Shown here piece after piece: positions 6,707 to 12,080 of a stretch of 12,080 bases of DNA. Under the pieces are notes generated by a model that searched no databases, had not been told where the DNA came from, and was given only the letters and a program-made list of their open reading frames with translations. Numbering within the stretch: position 1 is the stretch's first letter; every line of letters begins with the position of its first letter. Origin of the DNA: Bifidobacterium breve (GTDB lineage Bacteria > Actinomycetota > Actinomycetes > S36-B12); assembly GCA_945870085.1 (NCBI GenBank), contig CAMBQX010000040.1, positions 1-12,080 on the forward strand, written 5' to 3'. The position numbers were made by a program, and so were the translations under genes.

Positions 6707-7611
6707 CAATCGCGACCGCGATCGGGATTAGTACCGCGATTCTGCTCGCCGCTACCGGTGAGCTCCTGGTTGAGAAAGTCGGCGTTTACAACATCGCGCT
6801 AGAGGGCGTAATGCTGGTTGGAGCATTGACCGGATTCATTACTGGGCAGACAACCGGCTCTTGGGTCCTCGGCCTGGTCGCGGGTGGGGTTGCCGGGTGT
6901 GTCTTTGCCCTGGTCTTTGGTTTCATCACCGTGCTTCTGCGCACCGACATGATCGTGGTCGGTGTGGCCCTTATTTTGGTGGCCCTCGGCACCACGCAAA
7001 CTATCGGATCTAGTTACGTCGCCGTTGCAGCTGTCGCCAAGATTCCAAATGCTGACATCCCGGGTCTTTCGTCCCTGCCATTCATTGGCACCGCGCTCTT
7101 TCAGCAGACTTGGGTGACTTACATCGCGGCCGTTCTGCCGTTCTTGGTTGCTTTCTTGTTGTTTCGTACCCGCCATGGCTTGAACATGCGGGCGATTGGC
7201 GAGAACCCTAATGCCGCCGATACTGCTGGTATCGCCGTTGTTGGGTGGCGACTTTTCTATGTTGGCGTCGGTGGAGTTTTCGCCGGTGTCGGTGGTGCCT
7301 ACATCACGTTAGGTATCGTCGACAGTTGGGCGGGCAATGTCACAGCGGGCCAGGGTTGGATCGCATTTGCAATCGTCTTCTTCGCGGGCTGGCAGCCACT
7401 TTGGATTTTGATTGGGGCGTACTTCTTTGGGGCACTGAGCGTGCTCGGCGACGTCGGTCAGGTAATGGGCTGGGGGATACCGAGTGAGGCTTTCACCGTC
7501 CTGCCCTATGTGGGCACGGTTGCGGTGATGATGCTTCGGGCTTGGAGCCAAAAACGGCGGGGGGCGGTTAGTTGGCCGGCCGCGCTCGGCCTGCCGTTCT
7601 ATCGAAGCTGA
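6682..7611 (+). CDS. BMP-family ABC importer, permease subunit 2
   Basis: A 309-residue membrane protein, the second BPD_transp_2 permease of the importer. It is strongly hydrophobic throughout, with segments such as ALTIATAIGISTAILLAATG, LGLVAGGVAGCVFALVFGF, TDMIVVGVALILVALG, WVTYIAAVLPFLVAFLLF and WQPLWILIGAYFFGALSVLG. The family signature VGVYNIALEGVMLVGAL is at about 33-49, and the cytoplasmic coupling loop RAIGENPNAADTAGIAV is a near-standard form of the motif contacting the ATPase. A strong AAGGAGG lies 5 bases before the ATG, inside the end of the preceding permease gene, so this gene can initiate independently of the 25-base overlap. It is the last gene of the ATPase-permease-permease unit; the binding protein follows under a separate promoter. 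Confidence 0.92.
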   Translation: MDYQFLALTIATAIGISTAILLAATGELLVEKVGVYNIALEGVMLVGALTGFITGQTTGSWVLGLVAGGVAGCVFALVFGFITVLLRTDMIVVGVALILVALGTTQTIGSSYVAVAAVAKIPNADIPGLSSLPFIGTALFQQTWVTYIAAVLPFLVAFLLFRTRHGLNMRAIGENPNAADTAGIAVVGWRLFYVGVGGVFAGVGGAYITLGIVDSWAGNVTAGQGWIAFAIVFFAGWQPLWILIGAYFFGALSVLGDVGQVMGWGIPSEAFTVLPYVGTVAVMMLRAWSQKRRGAVSWPAALGLPFYRS

Positions 7612-7634
7612 GATATTCGGAGCTGAGGTTTTCG
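7606..7634. repeat. Two-copy 15-base direct repeat
   Basis: AGCTGAGATATTCG (7606-7619) and AGCTGAGGTTTTCG (7621-7634) match at 12 of 14 positions with a 15-base period. The first copy includes the end of the permease gene. It lies about 45 bases upstream of operator box C. It may be a small local duplication; a regulatory role is only a possibility. Confidence 0.4.
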
Positions 7635-7677
7635 ACCCGGAGGGGCTGAGGGGTAACGTTTTGGTTAAGATTAAAAA

Positions 7678-7689
7678 AGTGACGTCACT
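7678..7689. promoter_or_regulatory. Operator-like box C (AGTGACGTCACT) upstream of the binding-protein gene
   Basis: This is a perfect 12-bp palindrome and the cleanest copy of the box shared with 1786-1797 and 3683-3694. Its downstream flank CTCTC equals that of boxes A and B when all are read toward their minus- or plus-strand target gene. It ends three bases before the -35 element TTGACA, so a bound regulator would touch RNA polymerase at the -35. Confidence 0.65.
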
Positions 7690-7692
7690 CTC

Positions 7693-7721
7693 TTGACATC
7701 CTGAAAAGGCCTCGCTAGGCT
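7693..7721 (+). promoter_or_regulatory. Promoter of the substrate-binding lipoprotein gene
   Basis: A consensus -35 TTGACA (7693-7698), a 17-base spacer and TAGGCT (7716-7721), a common actinobacterial -10 of the TAnnnT type. The start point should be near 7728. A separate strong promoter fits the usual need for more binding protein than membrane subunits. Confidence 0.75.
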
Positions 7722-7727
7722 GAAAAA

Positions 7728-7863
7728 CGTTAAGAAAGAAGTTTTCCTCGGCGGCGCAACTGCGCCGAAGTTGGTTTGGGGCCCCAGATTCTGGGGTTAA
7801 AGGCAAGTAGTTGATTTCGGCACGTGTGGCGAAAAATCGGCCCCAGAGATGACAGGAAACCAT
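7728..7863 (+). promoter_or_regulatory. Structured 5' leader of the binding-protein mRNA with alternative pairings
   Basis: About 135 bases between the predicted start point and the ATG hold several inverted repeats. CGGCGC (7752-7757) pairs with GCGCCG (7762-7767). CCCCAG (7782-7787) pairs with CTGGGG (7791-7796). GATTT (7813-7817) pairs with AAATC (7834-7838), flanking a CACGTG. The sequence GGCCCCAGA occurs twice (7780-7788 and 7839-7847), so TCTGGGG (7790-7796) can pair with either copy; the second copy is 5 bases from the AGGAAA ribosome-binding site. No known riboswitch consensus was recognised. Confidence 0.4.
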
Positions 7864-9066
7864 ATGAAGAATCGGAAAGTCATACCGGCGGTGCTACTTG
7901 TTGGCATCGTCAGTTTCGTTGCGGCATGCAGTAGCTCCACCCCCGCCGCCACTGAAAGCGCAGCGCCAGCACCTGCGGCCTCGGAAGCAGCGCCAGCACC
8001 TGCAGCCTCGGAAGCAGCGCCAGCACCTGCGGCGACCGAAGCACCGGTGGTACCTCTCAACGTCACCTGGCTTTACACCGGCCCGGAGAATGATGGTGGC
8101 TACAACGTGATCAACGCTGTGGCAATGAATGCGATGGCCACCGTTCCCGGGGTCACCGTCAACGGCATTTTCGATGTCCCGTACTCAGATGAGGCTTCAC
8201 AGATCGTTCGGCAGGCAATTGCTGCAGGGGCCAACGTCATTGTTGACACCACCGGTATCGGCGCCCTGCTCACGGATGTGTGTGCGGAGAACCTAGACAA
8301 GGTGGTCTGTTACTCGGGTGCTGACGCAGGCCCACAGCCCGCAAACTCCGCAAGTTGGTGGCTACCGGATTGGGATCTGAGCTACGCAGCAGGCGTCGCT
8401 GCCGGATCAATGACCAAGTCGAACATCATCGGCGCGGTCGTGCCTTACGAGATTCCGATCGCGGTTCAAGGAGTCAATGCTTACGCACTTGGCTGCCAGA
8501 GTGTGAAACCCGACTGTGAGGTCAAGGTTGTTTACATGAATAGTTACTTCGATCCGACCGCAGCAACTAAGGCATCAAAGACCTTAGTTAACGCGGGCGC
8601 GGATGTGCTGCGCAATCTCACCGACGATGCGAGTTTCTGCAAGGTAGCGGAAGAAGAAGGTGTATACGCCGTAGGCGAATACAACGACTTCTCATCGGCC
8701 TGCCCGAACTCGATTATCACTTCGACGGTCTGGGATTTCGCGGATTACATGATCGAAGAGGCGAAGCAGATTCAAGCCGGGGAATTCACCAGCACCGGCG
8801 ACAGTGGCTTCCCTGAGATCACCCCATTGAAGAACGGTCCCGGCGGCCCCCGCCTTGGCACCTTCGGCGCCTTCGTGCCGGCCGATGTCAAGGCCAAGGT
8901 CGAAGGGGTCTTCGCCGAAATGGTCGCTGGCAAGAACTTCTTCGTCGGGCCGATCTATGACCAAAAGGGCAAGGAGAAGGTACCGGCCGGAACTGAGCTT
9001 GAGGACAAGTTCCTCTTCCACGACTGGGACTGGTACGTGAAGGGAGTTACTGCCAGCGAAGGCTGA
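7864..9066 (+). CDS. BMP-family substrate-binding lipoprotein of the ABC importer
   Basis: A 400-residue extracytoplasmic solute receptor anchored by lipid. MKNRKVIPAVLLVGIVSFVAAC is a lipoprotein signal peptide with lipobox VAAC and lipidated Cys22. Residues 23-64 form an Ala/Pro/Glu-rich linker containing three AAPAPAASE-type repeats; the binding domain starts at NVTWLYTGPENDGGYN (66-81), the first BMP (PF02608-type) motif. Six Cys in the mature domain lie as three near pairs (140/149, 211/218, 259/280), suggesting disulfides. The ATG at 7864 was chosen over the in-frame ATG at 7849 because AGGAAA precedes it at about 5 bases and the signal peptide then starts at once. Known BMP proteins mostly bind nucleosides or purines. 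Here no nucleoside-processing gene is nearby and the neighbours are acyl-CoA enzymes, so another ligand is plausible. It has its own promoter and operator box, and a hairpin follows the gene. Confidence 0.92.
   Translation: MKNRKVIPAVLLVGIVSFVAACSSSTPAATESAAPAPAASEAAPAPAASEAAPAPAATEAPVVPLNVTWLYTGPENDGGYNVINAVAMNAMATVPGVTVNGIFDVPYSDEASQIVRQAIAAGANVIVDTTGIGALLTDVCAENLDKVVCYSGADAGPQPANSASWWLPDWDLSYAAGVAAGSMTKSNIIGAVVPYEIPIAVQGVNAYALGCQSVKPDCEVKVVYMNSYFDPTAATKASKTLVNAGADVLRNLTDDASFCKVAEEEGVYAVGEYNDFSSACPNSIITSTVWDFADYMIEEAKQIQAGEFTSTGDSGFPEITPLKNGPGGPRLGTFGAFVPADVKAKVEGVFAEMVAGKNFFVGPIYDQKGKEKVPAGTELEDKFLFHDWDWYVKGVTASEG
7960..8040 (+). repeat. Three tandem 27-base repeats in the lipoprotein linker
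   Basis: Units lie at 7960-7986, 7987-8013 and 8014-8040, each encoding AAPAPAASE (the last ends ATE). Units 1 and 2 differ by one base; unit 3 differs only near its 3' end. Near identity at the DNA level indicates recent in-frame duplication. The unit number may vary among strains, changing the length of the spacer between the membrane anchor and the binding domain. Confidence 0.9.
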
Positions 9067-9094
9067 GTAGTAGCCAACGAGATATATCCACAAC

Positions 9095-9130
9095 CTCCGG
9101 ACCACGACGTAACCATGTCGTGGTCCGGAG
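9095..9130 (+). terminator. Hairpin after the binding-protein gene, probable terminator
   Basis: CTCCGGACCACGAC (9095-9108) and GTCGTGGTCCGGAG (9117-9130) form a perfect 14-bp stem with an 8-base gap; a G-U and a U-A pair could extend it to a four-base loop. It begins 28 bases after the stop codon. Only TTT follows, so this is not a textbook U-tract terminator; many actinobacterial terminators lack long U tracts. It could also stabilise the mRNA 3' end. Confidence 0.65.
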
Positions 9131-9160
9131 TTTCGTGGGAGAGTGTGTTGGTCGATCAAG

Positions 9161-9172
9161 ACACCTAGGTGT
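9161..9172. promoter_or_regulatory. Perfect palindrome ACACCTAGGTGT before the acyl-CoA dehydrogenase fusion gene
   Basis: This 12-bp perfect palindrome without a loop lies 9 bases before the ATG at 9182, on the upstream edge of the ribosome-binding region. Lacking a loop, it suits a dimeric protein site on DNA better than an RNA hairpin. It differs from boxes A, B and C. A weak -10-like TAGGTG overlaps it, but no good -35 was found. Confidence 0.35.
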
Positions 9173-9181
9173 GAGAGAGAG

Positions 9182-11500
9182 ATGTCAAACAATTCGGCGG
9201 CAGAGCCCTCGATCCAGGAGTTGTTCCGAACAACCGCGCGAGGCTTTCTAGAAGCCAAGGCGCCGATTGGTTGGGTCCACTCCAGGGCAGACGAAGAACA
9301 GACCCTGATAGCGGATTATCTCTGGGATGAGTTTGTTGAAATGGGCTGGACCGGCGTCACTTTTCCGGAAGCATCCGGTGGAGCAGGACTTAAGTTCAGT
9401 GATCAAGTGTTCTTATTCGAAGAACTCGGAAGAGCGCTCTACCCCGGTCCGTATTTCGCCAATTTTGCGCTCGCCGCCGCGTGCATTGCTCACGATCCGG
9501 CTTTAGTGCAGAAGTTGATTACTGGTGAAAGTACCTTCACCTTGGCCTGGGCTGAACCTAGTAATGATGGTTTTATTGAAGACTTGGGTTCAGTGTTTTG
9601 TCGTGCTGAACCGGATGGTTCTAGTTGGCGATTATCGGGAGTTAAAACCTCGGTACCAGATGCTGCACTTGTTTCCAATGCTGTGGTGATCGCTAACGGC
9701 GCCGACGGCGCGGGGGCATACCTAATTGATCTGGCTGGCCCAGGGGTGGAAATCACCCCGATGCCGGGAATCGATGGCACCCGCCGCGAGTATCAACTTC
9801 AACTAAACGGTGCGCCAGCGACCTTGCTGCTTACCGCGGCCCAAACTCCGGCGATCTTGGAAGAGGTCAGCAGGCGCGCGCTACTGGCCGCCGCATTTGA
9901 AGCATTGGGGATTGCCGAACGAGTACTTAGTGACATCGTCCAACATGCCGGTGTGCGGGAGCAATTCGGTAAACCGATTGGTTCGTTCCAGGCGGTATCG
10001 GGACCTCTGGCGGATTGTTTCGTCGATATCCAATTGGCTCGCGCGCTGGCAGACTGGGCGGTATTGGCCTTTGAAAAAGCTGACCCCGGCATGGACACGG
10101 CAATTGCTGCTGCGAACGCGAGCGCTGTCGAGGCCGCCTCAAGAACAGTCGAGCGGGCTATCCAAGTGGCGGGGGCAATAGGTTTCACTTGGGAGTATCA
10201 CCTACATCGCTTCCTGCGGCGAAGTATGTGGCTCGAAGCATTCCAAGGAACGGCGACCAAAAAACGGGCGCTCGTGGCCTCGGCACTTCTCGATACCCAA
10301 AGACCCATCCAGACGGTTGAACTTCTGGACACTGAGGCGGTTGCGCAGTTCAGGAGCGAGGTGCGGTTATGGATAAGTCAGAACTTGCCCACTGCCGGTG
10401 CGGGCCTTGATCTAATCAGTTCACTAGGTTCCTATGACGACACTAAAAGCCGCTGGCGCGAAGCAATGCGTGAAAGCGGAAACCTGGTTGCGCACTGGCC
10501 GATTGAATATGGTGGCAAGGGTGTCTCAGATGTCTACACGGCAATCTTTCGCGAGGAGGCAATCAAGGCCCACCCGCGGGTCTCGCACGGTGATTGCGGA
10601 GTAGATCTGGTGGCGCCTTTGTTGATGCGTTACGGATCGGCGGCTCAGCGTGAAAGATTTTTGGAGCCGATCCGCCGTGAATCTGAAATTTGGACACAGG
10701 GGTTCTCGGAACCGAATGCAGGATCAGACTTAGCGGCACTTCAGACTCGTGCAACAAAGGATGGTCAAAACTGGATTCTGAACGGGAACAAGACTTGGGC
10801 GACCTATGCCCCGGTTGCGGACTGGATCTTTGTCCTGGCAAGAACTGACCCTGAAGCCAAGCGACATCGAGGCATCTCCTGTTTCTTAGTAGATGCGAAG
10901 TCGCAAGGGGTAGAAATCCGACCTATTCGCGATATTTCCGGGGATCGCGAGTTTGGCGAAATCTTTTTCACTGATGTGCTGGTACCTGAAGCGAATATGC
11001 TCGGCGGCGTCAATGAGGGCTGGGGTGTAGCCGTGATGACGCTAGCCCATGAGCGTGTTATTGAGTCCTACGAAGATATTGGCGAACTTGGTTTTGTATT
11101 TGATCGCCTGCTAGACGGGGTACGAGCAGAATCCATACTGGTAGGTCGCGACCTTGGGGATTCACTACTTGGGGATCGAATTGCGAAACTTTGGTGTCAG
11201 TTGCAAGCCGTCCGGCTAGTTCAGTACCGATGTGTACTTGCTTTGGAGCACTCCGACACTCCGCCGTCGGAGAGTGAAATCGTGAAATTGGTCTGGTCTG
11301 AAATTGCGCAGGATGTCGCGACACTCGGACTGGAGTTATTCGGGTCTTCGACCAACCGGAGCGCCGCCACCGCCGGAACTGCGGAGTACTGGAACTGGAA
11401 CTACCTAGTTGCTCGATCACTGACCATCTATGCGGGTACCTCGGAAATTATCAAGAGCGTTGTGGCTGAACGGGTACTTGGACTACCAAGATCTAGATGA
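9182..11500 (+). CDS. Tandem acyl-CoA dehydrogenase fusion (FadE34-like architecture)
   Basis: A 772-residue protein holding two acyl-CoA dehydrogenase units, about twice the usual length. Unit 1 (about 1-370) has FPEASGGAGL (61-70), a degenerate middle domain (WAEPSND) and a good C-terminal helix with REQFGKPIG (259-267). Unit 2 (about 385-772) has WPIEYGGKG (439-447), an intact flavin/substrate motif GFSEPNAGSD (507-516) and YAGTSEI (750-756), but no clear RxxFGxPI. The units look complementary, consistent with one FAD site per fused pair, as known for mycobacterial heteromeric FadE enzymes. The Glu used by MCAD in YEGT is Gln in unit 1 (FQGT) and Ala in unit 2 (YAGT), so the catalytic base must be elsewhere or lost. 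The ATG at 9182 follows GAGAGAGAG; a GTG at 9143 is in frame but unsupported. A 3-hydroxyacyl-CoA dehydrogenase-like gene follows after 42 bases, probably co-transcribed. Confidence 0.9.
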   Translation: MSNNSAAEPSIQELFRTTARGFLEAKAPIGWVHSRADEEQTLIADYLWDEFVEMGWTGVTFPEASGGAGLKFSDQVFLFEELGRALYPGPYFANFALAAACIAHDPALVQKLITGESTFTLAWAEPSNDGFIEDLGSVFCRAEPDGSSWRLSGVKTSVPDAALVSNAVVIANGADGAGAYLIDLAGPGVEITPMPGIDGTRREYQLQLNGAPATLLLTAAQTPAILEEVSRRALLAAAFEALGIAERVLSDIVQHAGVREQFGKPIGSFQAVSGPLADCFVDIQLARALADWAVLAFEKADPGMDTAIAAANASAVEAASRTVERAIQVAGAIGFTWEYHLHRFLRRSMWLEAFQGTATKKRALVASALLDTQRPIQTVELLDTEAVAQFRSEVRLWISQNLPTAGAGLDLISSLGSYDDTKSRWREAMRESGNLVAHWPIEYGGKGVSDVYTAIFREEAIKAHPRVSHGDCGVDLVAPLLMRYGSAAQRERFLEPIRRESEIWTQGFSEPNAGSDLAALQTRATKDGQNWILNGNKTWATYAPVADWIFVLARTDPEAKRHRGISCFLVDAKSQGVEIRPIRDISGDREFGEIFFTDVLVPEANMLGGVNEGWGVAVMTLAHERVIESYEDIGELGFVFDRLLDGVRAESILVGRDLGDSLLGDRIAKLWCQLQAVRLVQYRCVLALEHSDTPPSESEIVKLVWSEIAQDVATLGLELFGSSTNRSAATAGTAEYWNWNYLVARSLTIYAGTSEIIKSVVAERVLGLPRSR

Positions 11501-11542
11501 TCCTATTTTGAACTATTGAACCCAGCGAAGAAAAGAGATGAC

Positions 11543-12080
11543 ATGGAATCCAAACTCATTGCACCCAGCGACGTCAAGAAAGTGGCGGTTGTCGGCGGAG
11601 GTGTAATTGGTATCGGCTGGGTGCTGCATTACCTTCGAATGGGATTTGATGTAACCGCATACGACCCGATGCCCGAGGCTCGTGAGCGTATTGCATCCAT
11701 GGTCAACGACACGTGGCCGTTAATGGAGGATCTTGGCCTTCGACCGGGAGCTTCACGGGATCGCCTGGTAATAGTTAGTAGCTTGATGGAGGCCGTCAGC
11801 GGAGCCGATGTCGTCCAGGAAGCCGTTCCCGAGGTCGCCGCAATGAAAACTAAGGTGTTCGCGGAAATGGATCAGCACGCTCCTGCGCATGCGGTATTAA
11901 TGACCAGCACATCTGGTATCAGCATGACGGTCATTCAATCTGAGTCGAAACATCCAGAGCGCATGGTGGTCGGGCACCCATTCAACCCGCCTTATTTGGT
12001 GCCGCTGGTTGAAATCCTTGGAGGTGATCAGACTTCGCCTGAGACCGTCGCGTGGGCTCGCGATTTTTACCGACTCAATG
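11543..12080 (+). CDS. 3-hydroxyacyl-CoA / L-carnitine dehydrogenase-like enzyme, N-terminal part
   Basis: The first 179 codons are present; the gene runs off the window. The product starts MESKLIAPSDVKKVAVVGGG. The NAD-binding motif GGGVIGIGW is at 18-26, with Asp41 at the end of strand 2 (NAD preference). EAVPE is at 93-97, STSG at 122-125, and HPFNPPYLVPLVE at 145-157, with His145 the expected catalytic base. The GHPFNPPYLVPLVEILGG block is especially like L-carnitine 3-dehydrogenase, L-gulonate dehydrogenase and lambda-crystallin relatives, more than classical fatty-acid 3-hydroxyacyl-CoA dehydrogenases, but the C-terminal domain that would help decide is missing. AAAAGAG lies about 5 bases before the ATG. 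The gene follows the acyl-CoA dehydrogenase fusion by 42 bases in the same direction, so a joint operon is likely. It would oxidise a 3-hydroxy acid or its CoA ester to the 3-keto form. Confidence 0.88.
   Translation, partial: MESKLIAPSDVKKVAVVGGGVIGIGWVLHYLRMGFDVTAYDPMPEARERIASMVNDTWPLMEDLGLRPGASRDRLVIVSSLMEAVSGADVVQEAVPEVAAMKTKVFAEMDQHAPAHAVLMTSTSGISMTVIQSESKHPERMVVGHPFNPPYLVPLVEILGGDQTSPETVAWARDFYRLN

Noticed and set aside
7309..7863. 184-codon minus-strand ORF
   Set aside because: It lies opposite the second permease and the binding-protein promoter and leader; the composition is unlike a real protein and no start signal was seen.
7728..7863. Purine or other known riboswitch in the binding-protein leader
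   Set aside because: A purine switch was considered because BMP importers often carry nucleosides, but the conserved core and loop sequences were not found.
9139..9152. GAGAGTG half of the shared box upstream of the fusion gene
   Set aside because: Only one flank and half-site matches; the other half (GTCACT) is absent, so it was not counted as a fourth box.
9143..9181. GTG start at 9143 for the acyl-CoA dehydrogenase fusion
   Set aside because: It has no clear ribosome-binding site, and the added residues (CWSIKTPRC and so on) do not resemble the family; the ATG at 9182 follows a GA-rich site.
8692..9258. 188-codon minus-strand ORF
   Set aside because: It lies antisense to the binding-protein gene, the hairpin and the start of the fusion gene, all well supported; it is a frame shadow of high-GC third positions.
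11511..11525. TTGAAC direct repeat (TTGAACTATTGAAC) between the last two genes
   Set aside because: It is two copies of a six-base word in a short AT-rich gap; too little to support a function.
11567..11576. AGCGACGTCA, a 10-base match to the shared box
   Set aside because: It lies inside the hydroxyacyl dehydrogenase gene (codons for Ser-Asp-Val), lacks the second half-site CACT and the conserved flanks; probably chance.

Overview
The window looks like a chromosomal segment of an Actinomycetota bacterium of middling GC content. Three things suggest this: a flavin/F420-type (Mer-like) luciferase-fold oxidoreductase, a -35/-10 pair TTGACA/TAGGCT of the actinobacterial kind, and many acyl-CoA dehydrogenase (FadE-like) genes, one of them a tandem fusion of the type known from mycobacteria. 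Genus cannot be decided from the sequence alone. No rRNA, tRNA, CRISPR array, insertion sequence or phage gene was seen.

Layout. (1) 1-1718, minus strand: a VOC-fold methylmalonyl-CoA-epimerase-like protein, a luciferase-like oxidoreductase and the N-terminus of an acyl-CoA dehydrogenase; the last two overlap by one base. (2) 1874-3642, minus strand: an alpha/beta hydrolase and an HSD17B4-like short-chain dehydrogenase coupled by a 4-base overlap. (3) 3643-3955: a divergent control region with two overlapping promoters, one shared operator and a possible 40-codon leader ORF. (4) 3956-7611, plus strand: a double-NBD ATPase and two permeases of a BMP-family (nucleoside/simple-sugar type) ABC importer. 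(5) 7612-7863: operator, strong promoter and a structured 5' leader. (6) 7864-9066: the BMP-type substrate-binding lipoprotein, followed by a hairpin. (7) 9182-11500: an acyl-CoA dehydrogenase fusion. (8) 11543 to the window end: the N-terminal part of a 3-hydroxyacyl-CoA / L-carnitine dehydrogenase-like enzyme.

How the parts may work together. The enzymes supply the usual steps of a CoA-thioester (beta-oxidation-like) route: dehydrogenation (acyl-CoA dehydrogenases), hydroxyacyl dehydrogenation (short-chain dehydrogenase, 3-hydroxyacyl-CoA dehydrogenase), a hydrolase or lactonase step, and an epimerase-like VOC enzyme. The importer sits in the middle. A near-palindromic 12-bp box (AGTGACGTCACT and close variants) lies at promoters of three transcription units: the VOC operon, the hydrolase/transporter divergon and the binding-protein gene. 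The simplest reading is a single-regulator regulon for uptake and breakdown of one carboxylic-acid-like compound. The substrate and the regulator are not identified in this window, and the link is an inference.
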